A stretch of DNA of 10,282 bases, taken from assembly GCA_028678555.1 (NCBI GenBank), contig JAJRDF010000028.1, positions 1 through 10,282 of the forward strand, given 5' to 3'. The notes under the pieces are model-generated. The model had not been told where the DNA came from. It saw nothing but the letters and a program-made list of their open reading frames with translations, and ran no database searches. Shown one piece after another: positions 1-4,117 of the stretch. The DNA comes from Methanomicrobiales archaeon. Lineage in GTDB: Archaea > Halobacteriota > Methanomicrobia > Methanomicrobiales > JACTUA01. The translations under genes and the position numbers were made by a program. How positions within the stretch are numbered: position 1 is the stretch's first letter; every line of letters starts with the position of its first letter.

Positions 1-714
1 CTGCCCCCTGAAGGGGCACCCTCGCCATCGCAGCCGGTGACTGTCACTCCGTATCCCACGGTGCCGGTGGTCACCACCCCTGCGACCATCCCCACGGCCA
101 CCCCCACCGTGACACCCGTGGATCCCAACCGGCCGGCCGTGGACCTGTACGTCATGTCCTACTGCCCCTACGGTACCCAGGCAGAAACTGTCATGAAACC
201 CGTGGCGGATCTGCTGGGAACGAAGGCTGATATCCGGATACGCTATCTCACCCAGGTGACCGGAACCACGGTGGATTCGGTCCAGTCCCTGCATGGCCCG
301 TTCGAGGCAGAGGAGGACCTGCGCCAGGCCTGCATCCAGAAATATTACCCGGCATCCTTCTGGACCTATATCAGCCGGTTCAACACCCAGTGCTACCCCA
401 CCTCCCACACGTCATCAACCGCATCCACCTGCTCCCATACGGTGATGTCAGGCCTCGGGATTCCGGCGGCAACGATTGATGCCTGCTCCACCGGGTCTGA
501 AGGGATTGGCCTCCTGAAGACGGACCAGATTTCCAGTGCATCGAAAGGTGTCAACGCATCTCCCACGCTGTTCATCAAGGGCGTCAAATACACGGGTGCC
601 ATGTCGCCCAACGCCTACAAGAACGCCATCTGCAAGGCGTTCGTGACGCCGCCAGCCGAGTGCGGCACCGCGCTCAGCGGCACGGCGACCGCGGCCAGCG
701 GCTCGTGTGGATGA
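1..714 (+). CDS. Secreted thioredoxin/DsbA-fold protein with CPYG motif (5' end outside window)
   Basis: The reading frame is open from base 1, so the true start and presumably a signal peptide or lipobox lie upstream. The GTG at 37 is only the first start-like codon, and residues here are numbered from it. Residues 1-33 are a Pro/Thr/Val-rich low-complexity linker typical of exported archaeal proteins. A thioredoxin-fold domain follows: strand VDLYVMSY, then CPYG at 43-46 at the active-site position, a helical region with SLHGPFEAEEDLRQACIQKY, and SPT at 175-177 resembling the cis-proline loop. The second cysteine of a CxxC pair is replaced by Gly, but Cys 99, 119, 132, 150, 199, 209 and 224 remain. 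The chain ends in a short Ser/Ala/Thr-rich tail, SGSCG. The layout recalls DsbA/GILT-like thiol oxidoreductases acting outside the membrane. A role in disulfide chemistry is inferred and the substrate is unknown. The fold is likely, the activity less sure. Confidence 0.85.
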   Translation: MPPEGAPSPSQPVTVTPYPTVPVVTTPATIPTATPTVTPVDPNRPAVDLYVMSYCPYGTQAETVMKPVADLLGTKADIRIRYLTQVTGTTVDSVQSLHGPFEAEEDLRQACIQKYYPASFWTYISRFNTQCYPTSHTSSTASTCSHTVMSGLGIPAATIDACSTGSEGIGLLKTDQISSASKGVNASPTLFIKGVKYTGAMSPNAYKNAICKAFVTPPAECGTALSGTATAASGSCG

Positions 715-730
715 CCCGGCTCAGGTGGGA

Positions 731-753
731 TTCCTCTCTTTTTTCCTGATTTC
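731..753 (+). terminator. T-rich probable terminator after the thioredoxin-like gene
   Basis: A pyrimidine-rich stretch with a T6 run at 739-744 and a further TTTCT starts 17 bases after the stop codon. Archaeal RNA polymerase terminates intrinsically at T-rich runs without needing a hairpin, so this is the likely 3' end of the upstream gene. It is inferred from position and composition only. Confidence 0.5.
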
Positions 754-782
754 TACCGGAGTCGTTTTGAGCGATACGATGC

Positions 783-805
783 GGGAGGGGGCTCTGCCCC
801 TTCCC
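783..805. repeat. 10-bp hairpin with 3-base loop
   Basis: GGGAGGGGGC (783-792) and GCCCCTTCCC (796-805) pair over ten positions with one G-T wobble and enclose the loop TCT. It lies 69 bases beyond the stop of the thioredoxin-like gene, after its T-rich tract, and just before structured repeat copy A. It could be an RNA 3'-end stabilising structure or the left part of the repeat unit. Copy B of the repeat has no equivalent at this place. Confidence 0.6.
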
Positions 806-830
806 ACCGCCCACCCCCGAAGAGGATAGG

Positions 831-954
831 CCGCCACGTCGGTGGATTCGGACAGGAAGGATCACCGGTTCCCGGAACACCGGCGGGGGATGCCCACGCG
901 GCGGGGGCGGCCAGCCCCCGAGAGCGTCTCACCAGCAGTCTGCGGAGGCAGATT
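831..954 (+). repeat. Structured intergenic repeat, copy A (possible ncRNA)
   Basis: This is one of two diverged copies in the window; the other is at 2044-2158. Shared blocks in the same order are CCGCCACGTCGGT (831-843), ATCACC (861-866), ATGCCCACGCGGC (890-902), and a 21-base block at 913-933 that starts AGCCCCCG and ends GTCTCACC and matches copy B at 19 positions. Potential hairpins are GCC-CACGC-GGC (892-902), CGGGGGC-GGCCA-GCCCCCG (902-920), and AGTCTGC-GGAG-GCAGATT (937-954, one wobble). Copy A also has an extra hairpin-forming insert at 864-884 that copy B lacks. No protein is encoded. The plus strand is assigned only because one loop in copy B reads GAAA on that strand. Confidence 0.55.
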
Positions 955-1052
955 ACCGTTTTCTCAAAGCGAAGCATGCTTCTGCGCGGGGGGGGGGTGG
1001 AACCTTCGGGGAGGTTCTCCCATAGAACCGGTGTTCCGGCAGTACCGGTTCT
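864..1052. repeat. Long-range inverted repeat plus local 9-bp hairpin
   Basis: The segment 864-883 (begins ACCGGTTC, ends GGAACACCGG) recurs in inverted form at 1028-1049. The two differ by a few bases and a 2-base length difference in the middle. The right arm is also itself a hairpin: AGAACCGGT (1024-1032) pairs perfectly with ACCGGTTCT (1044-1052) around an 11-base loop. The arms are about 145 bases apart. They could be ends of a small non-autonomous element or two related hairpins of one RNA. No target-site duplication is evident. Confidence 0.45.
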
Positions 1053-1087
1053 TCGCGAGCCCGGCAAACCGTTGCCATGAGGATCCG

Positions 1088-1100
1088 GAGAAAGTTTATC
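1088..1100 (+). promoter_or_regulatory. Candidate BRE/TATA promoter for the small four-Cys gene
   Basis: A purine-rich GAGAAAG is directly followed by TTTATC (1095-1100), which resembles an archaeal BRE plus box A. Initiation about 25 bases further on would give a leader of roughly 50 bases before the ATG at 1174. TTTATC is a weak match to the methanogen TTTATATA box, so this is tentative. The cupin gene has the same hexamer at almost the same distance from its start. Confidence 0.35.
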
Positions 1101-1130
1101 GTGGGAGAAAGCAATCGGCACACAGGTACG

Positions 1131-1138
1131 TTTTTTTT
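1131..1138 (+). terminator. T8 run, possible transcription stop
   Basis: Eight consecutive T residues sit 35 bases before the ATG at 1174. On the plus strand this could end a short transcript covering structured repeat copy A. If the promoter proposed at 1088-1100 is used, it falls in the early leader instead. It is the longest T run in the window. Confidence 0.35.
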
Positions 1139-1173
1139 CACCCCTACCTGTCACCCTACCGTGATCTCACCCC

Positions 1174-1452
1174 ATGGCGCCGGATGTCACCCTCGAATCT
1201 CTTGTTGTGCGAGCGATTCGCCAGTACCGCGAGAAGACGGTGCGCCAGGAGGAGGGGAAGGCTGAAGGGGAGAGGGAACCCGCTCCCCGCCCGCACGGGA
1301 CCTACTCCCTGTCCGGCATGGCCCAGTCCTGTCTCGGGTGCGACCTCCTCCACGCGGAGGAATGCGGGGAACCGCACCGGACAGTAGAGCTCCCCTGCAG
1401 AGACCGCCAGGTCCTGATCCTGATGGCAAAACGGAGAATCGCCGCGCTCTGA
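1174..1452 (+). CDS. Small four-cysteine hypothetical protein (92 aa)
   Basis: I do not recognise the family. The 92-residue protein has an acidic/basic N-terminal half likely to be helical (LVVRAIRQYREK followed by a charged Glu/Lys/Arg stretch) and a Pro-rich turn. A cysteine-bearing part follows with C53-x2-C56-x7-C64 and a later C75, and it ends in a hydrophobic-basic helix (VLILMAKRRIAAL). The cysteines could form a zinc site. The start is supported by GTGAT ten bases upstream, part of the archaeal Shine-Dalgarno GGAGGTGAT. Codon use is G/C-ending as in the neighbouring genes. It stands alone, divergent from nothing and convergent with the cupin gene. Longer overlapping frames on both strands look less protein-like, but a chance frame in GC-rich DNA cannot be excluded. 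Confidence 0.55.
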   Translation: MAPDVTLESLVVRAIRQYREKTVRQEEGKAEGEREPAPRPHGTYSLSGMAQSCLGCDLLHAEECGEPHRTVELPCRDRQVLILMAKRRIAAL

Positions 1453-1488
1453 GGGTGCGACGGTACCCCGGGTGGGTGATGGGGAGAC

Positions 1489-1508
1489 GATATTTTCGGA
1501 ACAATATC
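1489..1508. terminator. Inverted repeat between convergent genes
   Basis: GATATT (1489-1494) and AATATC (1503-1508) are perfect inverted arms, with two more pairs possible inside across one bulged base. The arms are A/T-rich in an otherwise GC-rich setting. The repeat lies between the ends of two convergent genes and overlaps the stop codon of the cupin gene, so it could end transcription in both directions. The T runs are only four bases, so support is modest. Confidence 0.3.
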
Positions 1509-1911
1509 AGGCCGCTGGGACGGGGACCACAAGGAACGTGGAGTATCCGTTATCGATATTCCTCGTCAGATGCCCCTTGCCCAGTGTATCTTCCAGCAGG
1601 ACAAGGTCCCCCGGCCTGAACCGCCTGACCGTTCCGTCTGTCGTCTCCATCTCCACTGCACCCGACATGAGGGCGAGGAACTGACGGGTGGGGGCGGGGT
1701 GCAGTTCGCCGATCCAGCCGGGCTCAAACGAATAAAAGCGATACCTGGACGCGGGTCTATCCTCGGAGACGTAGAACGGGGCAGCAGGTGGTGCTGCACG
1801 CGCGAGACTCTGTTTGACTGTCACGACATCGAAGTGCGAGTCCCCCTTCGCATCCACGTATATTCTGTGATACGTCACCTGGGTGAGATTGGGTGAGAGT
1901 GTGTGAGTCAT
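1507..1911 (-). CDS. Cupin-domain protein (134 aa)
   Basis: This is a single-domain small beta-barrel protein of the cupin superfamily. Cupin motif 1 corresponds to W67-x3-LHPAPTRQF (His71, Gln77) followed by the strand and turn LALMSGAVEMETTDG. Motif 2 is RFRPGDLVLLEDTLGKGH (PGD 100-102, His114) followed by TRN. The usual three-His/one-Glu metal set is incomplete, with His71 and His114 the clear candidates, so metal binding is uncertain. The first 65 residues include YRFYSFEPGW, which leads into the barrel. There is no signal peptide or membrane segment, so it is probably cytoplasmic. The ATG at 1911 is preceded at ten bases by GAGG, a plausible ribosome site. Cupins of this size serve as enzymes, isomerases or small-molecule sensors. 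The sequence does not say which, and the neighbours give no pathway. Confidence 0.85.
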   Translation of the reverse strand: MTHTLSPNLTQVTYHRIYVDAKGDSHFDVVTVKQSLARAAPPAAPFYVSEDRPASRYRFYSFEPGWIGELHPAPTRQFLALMSGAVEMETTDGTVRRFRPGDLVLLEDTLGKGHLTRNIDNGYSTFLVVPVPAA

Positions 1912-1983
1912 CTGTGGTCTTCCTCAATACGATGTGCGGGTTGGGATATGCTTCCCGACAATGGTACAAACAGACCTGTGATG

Positions 1984-1993
1984 GATAAATGTT
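1984..1993 (-). promoter_or_regulatory. Candidate TATA box of the cupin gene
   Basis: Read on the minus strand this stretch is AACATTTATC, an A/T-rich island resembling archaeal box A. It is 72 bases from the ATG at 1911, so initiation about 25 bases downstream would leave a leader near 45-50 bases. The match is weak and no clear BRE is present. It would make the cupin gene a separate transcript from the polymerase cluster. Confidence 0.35.
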
Positions 1994-2043
1994 ACGACAG
2001 GTGTTCACCCATCACCGTATTCCCCTGTGGACCTGGAGAGATC

Positions 2044-2158
2044 CCGCCACGTCGGTATGACCCGAAGATCACCCCACCCCCCTGGGGTATGCCCACGCGG
2101 CATGGGCGAAAGCCCCCGGGAGTGTCTCACCCGTACCACAGGTGTGCGTAACGCCTGT
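2044..2158 (+). repeat. Structured intergenic repeat, copy B (possible ncRNA)
   Basis: This copy has the same ordered blocks as copy A: CCGCCACGTCGGT (2044-2056), ATCACC (2068-2073), ATGCCCACGCGGC (2089-2101), and the 21-base block at 2111-2131 ending GTCTCACC. Its hairpins are better formed. ATGCC-CACGC-GGCAT (2089-2103) abuts GGGC-GAAA-GCCC (2104-2115), which has a GNRA-type loop. A third hairpin, ACAGGTGT with ACGCCTGT (2138-2158, one wobble), follows the last block, as an unrelated-sequence hairpin does in copy A. It lies in the space between the cupin gene start and the nusA end. No coding frame or tRNA/rRNA feature explains it. I cannot match it to a named riboswitch or RNA family. Confidence 0.55.
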
Positions 2159-2182
2159 CGGCAGTTTCAATCGCCATTTCAG

Positions 2183-2200
2183 GAATGAAAAAAGAAGAGA
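2183..2200 (-). terminator. T-rich terminator at the end of the polymerase cluster
   Basis: On the minus strand, TCTCTTCTTTTTTCATTC follows the nusA stop codon after 15 bases and contains a T6 run. This is the usual form of an archaeal intrinsic terminator and marks the probable end of the rpo-rpl30e-nusA transcript. Confidence 0.55.
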
Positions 2201-2215
2201 ATCGGGAGTCCGCCT

Positions 2216-2647
2216 CTACACCAGCTTCACGTCAGCGATGTTGTGCTGGCGCTGGGCGAGGCGCTTCGCCTTGAAGATATTCTTCCCCTCCTTCCCGATG
2301 GCGATGCCACGGTCCTCCTCCCGGACGGTGACCTTCGCGATCCGCTCCTCGTCGGTTCCCTCGAACTCCAGCGAGGTGACCTGGGCGGGGAGGAAGCAGT
2401 TCCTGATGAACTGCTCGGGGCTGGAGGTGTACTCCACCACCTCGATTCGCTTTCCCATGACCTCCATCGCGTTCTTGATGGAGGCGCCCTTCTTGCCGAT
2501 GGCCCGGCCCATCTCACCGGGGTTCACCACGAGAATGATCCGGTTGTTGCGGTCATCGATGATGCAGTCCCGGCTGGACGCCCCGGTCAGCTGCTCGAAC
2601 TGCGACATCATCCGCATGCAGTCCTCGGTGAGCACAATCTCGCCCAT
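2216..2647 (-). CDS. nusA: Archaeal NusA-like transcription factor (two KH domains)
   Basis: The 143-residue protein matches the normal archaeal NusA length. It consists only of the paired KH RNA-binding domains, without the bacterial N-terminal and S1 domains. KH1 carries the GxxG loop GKKG at 51-54 within VNPGEMGRAIGKKGASIKN. KH2 carries GKEG at 118-121 within RGIAIGKEGKNIFKAKRLAQ and runs to the C-terminus. By homology it binds nascent RNA and modulates elongation or termination; the archaeal role is less well defined than the bacterial one. The ATG is one base after the rpl30e stop codon, and AGAGGG inside the end of rpl30e provides the ribosome site, so the two are translationally coupled. 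It is the last gene of the cluster, followed by a T-rich terminator. Confidence 0.95.
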   Translation of the reverse strand: MGEIVLTEDCMRMMSQFEQLTGASSRDCIIDDRNNRIILVVNPGEMGRAIGKKGASIKNAMEVMGKRIEVVEYTSSPEQFIRNCFLPAQVTSLEFEGTDEERIAKVTVREEDRGIAIGKEGKNIFKAKRLAQRQHNIADVKLV

Positions 2648-2648
2648 A

Positions 2649-2939
2649 TTATGCCCTCTTTAACGAGAGGATGTCCGATTCACCGGGCTCGACAATGGCG
2701 AGCGCCGAGACCATGAAGGGCTTCCCGCAGGCCATGCCCAGCTGGACGCCCGATCCCTCGAAGACGTGGACCGGTACATCCTGCTTTTCCGCGAGGATCT
2801 TCTGGAACCTGTCCGGGCAGTTCTTTGCCACCACCACGAGCCTGGCCGTGCCCTCGTTGATGCAGTCTTCCGTTGCGTGCTGTCCGAGGAGGACCTTTCC
2901 TGTCTTCATGGCCCTCCTGAGTGAAGTGTTGAAATCCAT
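2649..2939 (-). CDS. rpl30e: Large-subunit ribosomal protein eL30 (L30e)
   Basis: The 96-residue protein has the standard L30e length and alpha-beta-alpha fold pattern. It starts DFNTSLRRAMKTGKVLLGQ, followed by the conserved TARLVVVAKNCP strand and turn, VPVHVFEGSGVQLGMACGKP (56-74) and VSALAIVEPGESDIL. This family binds RNA kink-turns, and eL30 belongs to the archaeal/eukaryotic 50S/60S subunit. It sits between rpoA2 and nusA, its usual place in euryarchaea. The ATG is three bases after the rpoA2 stop (TGA ATC ATG). GGGAG within the last codons of rpoA2 serves as ribosome site. Nothing unusual is seen. Confidence 0.97.
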   Translation of the reverse strand: MDFNTSLRRAMKTGKVLLGQHATEDCINEGTARLVVVAKNCPDRFQKILAEKQDVPVHVFEGSGVQLGMACGKPFMVSALAIVEPGESDILSLKRA

Positions 2940-2942
2940 GAT

Positions 2943-4115
2943 TCAATCTCCCTGTGTGAGTGGTTTTGCAATGAGTTTCACGTCACCGGTGCCCAGCTGG
3001 ATGGGCTGGCCGACGATGATGTTCTCGGTGACGCCGTTCAGTTCATCCACCTCGTTCGCCACCGCCGCGTCCAGCAGGTGATTCACCGTCACCTCGAAGG
3101 CCGCCCGGGAGAGGACCGACTCCTTCTCTCCGGCGATCCCGTGGCGGCCGATCTGTTTCACCTCGCCGTCCATGCACATCATGTCGGCGACCAGCATGAG
3201 GTGGCGGACGTCCACGAGAATGCCCTGCTCGGCGAGGGTCGAGAGGGCCTCGTCGATGATGGAGTTCCGGGCGGCCTCAATGCCCAGCACGTCCGCAATC
3301 TCGCTGATGTTGTTGGACCGGGTGCCGGAGGTCTCCACCCCGTCCACTTCAAAGACATCCTTCAGGTTGGAGCCCTCGGTATAAAGGATGTACTCCCCCT
3401 CTTCCTTCCGTACCACGACCCGCTCGATGTCGTCGATCCCCTGGACGATCACGTTCCTCACGTGCTCGGCCAGCTGGAAGAGGTTCTGGTAGGACTCCCG
3501 GTCCTTGGGGATGAAGAGGAGCAGCGCGCGATCAGCGTGGACCTCGCAGTCGAAGTCACGGTAGTGCCGCCGGTCCCGGATCTTCTTGGGGGCGTTCTCG
3601 ACGATCGTTTCCACCCCGATCTTGCGCTTGTTGCAGACAGCGGTATTCAGCTGCACCACCACCTGCATGTTCTCCATGTCGATGGTGATGTCGCCGAACT
3701 CGTGGAGGGGTGCGGCCTCGATCTGCCAGGAGACCTCCCGTGCCCGGTCCCGGTCCTGGGCGTACTCGGGCTTCAGGTGGATCGTCATCGTGGGCGTGGA
3801 GGGGGCCTTCCTCGCATCCATGATCTCGATGAGACGGGGGAGTCCGAGAGTGACGTTGATCTCGGCAACCCCTGCGTAGTGGAAGGTCCGCATCGTCATC
3901 TGGGTGCCAGGTTCGCCGATGGACTGGGCGGCCACGATCCCCACCGCCTCGCAGGCCTCGATCCGGGTATTCTGGTACTCGCGCACCACCCGGTCAAGGA
4001 TCCGCTTGAACTGTGCCTCGGTCACCGATCGATCACCCAGGTACTTCCGGAGCTCGTTCCGGGTCTTCTCGGGGAGGTCCGCCGCCGCGATACGCTTCTC
4101 CATGCTGGCGTTCAT
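2943..4115 (-). CDS. rpoA2: DNA-directed RNA polymerase subunit A'' (Rpo1C)
   Basis: This 390-residue protein is the C-terminal part of the largest polymerase subunit, which is encoded separately from A' in archaea. The trigger-loop region is intact: residues 66-95 run from SIGEPGTQMTMRTFHYAGVA to NVTLGLPRL, directly followed by EIMDARKAPSTPTM. The middle part (jaw) contains FIPKDRESYQNLF, and the end has HGIAGEKESVLSRAAFEVTVNH and the closing NGVTENIIVGQPIQLGTG. The ATG lies two bases after the rpoA1 stop (TAG CC ATG). A near-perfect AGGAGGT (4122-4128), inside the rpoA1 end, is six bases upstream. This close coupling fits equal production of the two halves. No intein or insertion is seen at the conserved motifs. 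Confidence 0.98.
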   Translation of the reverse strand: MNASMEKRIAAADLPEKTRNELRKYLGDRSVTEAQFKRILDRVVREYQNTRIEACEAVGIVAAQSIGEPGTQMTMRTFHYAGVAEINVTLGLPRLIEIMDARKAPSTPTMTIHLKPEYAQDRDRAREVSWQIEAAPLHEFGDITIDMENMQVVVQLNTAVCNKRKIGVETIVENAPKKIRDRRHYRDFDCEVHADRALLLFIPKDRESYQNLFQLAEHVRNVIVQGIDDIERVVVRKEEGEYILYTEGSNLKDVFEVDGVETSGTRSNNISEIADVLGIEAARNSIIDEALSTLAEQGILVDVRHLMLVADMMCMDGEVKQIGRHGIAGEKESVLSRAAFEVTVNHLLDAAVANEVDELNGVTENIIVGQPIQLGTGDVKLIAKPLTQGD

Positions 4116-4117
4116 GG

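Larger units (their letters stand above)
715..1173. other. Gene-free interval rich in inverted repeats
   Basis: No convincing gene is visible between the thioredoxin-like gene and the small gene at 1174. Open frames crossing it run through homopolymers and hairpins and give Arg/Pro/Gly-rich translations without family features. It contains a T-rich terminator (731-753), a 10-bp hairpin (783-805), structured repeat copy A (831-954), a 12-base perfect palindrome GAAGCATGCTTC (971-982), a G10 run (988-997), a hairpin GAACCT/AGGTTC (1000-1017), a 9-bp hairpin (1024-1052), a possible promoter near 1088-1100 and a T8 run (1131-1138). This density of secondary structure is far above that of the neighbouring coding DNA. 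Confidence 0.7.
1912..2215. other. Intergenic interval between nusA end and cupin start
   Basis: No gene is visible here. It holds, from the right, the T-rich terminator of the polymerase cluster (2183-2200), structured repeat copy B (2044-2158) and the candidate cupin promoter (1984-1993). A short plus-strand open frame crosses it but runs through the repeat and has no protein-like features. The str-operon genes often found after nusA in euryarchaea are missing. Confidence 0.7.

Noticed and set aside
988..997. G10 run as a phase-variation tract
   Set aside because: It does not lie in a credible gene or at a supported promoter. It may also be sensitive to sequencing error.
715..1173. CRISPR array or tRNA gene in the repeat-rich interval
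   Set aside because: There are no regularly spaced direct repeats and no cloverleaf or TPsiC-type sequence. The structures are isolated hairpins.
842..1387. Open frame of 181 codons on the plus strand upstream of and across the small gene
   Set aside because: It runs through repeat copy A, the G10 run and hairpins, and its product is Arg/Pro/Cys-rich without structure. The frame at 1174-1452 is more protein-like.
2044..2131. Known riboswitch (cobalamin, fluoride, molybdenum cofactor) for the structured repeat
   Set aside because: I compared the shared blocks with the consensus motifs I remember. CCGCCACGTCGG only superficially resembles the cobalamin-box GCCACTG, and no other signature motif is present.
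1903..2151. Plus-strand open frame of 82 codons through the intergenic region
   Set aside because: It passes through repeat copy B, and the translation has no family features. The region is better explained as promoter, repeat and terminator.
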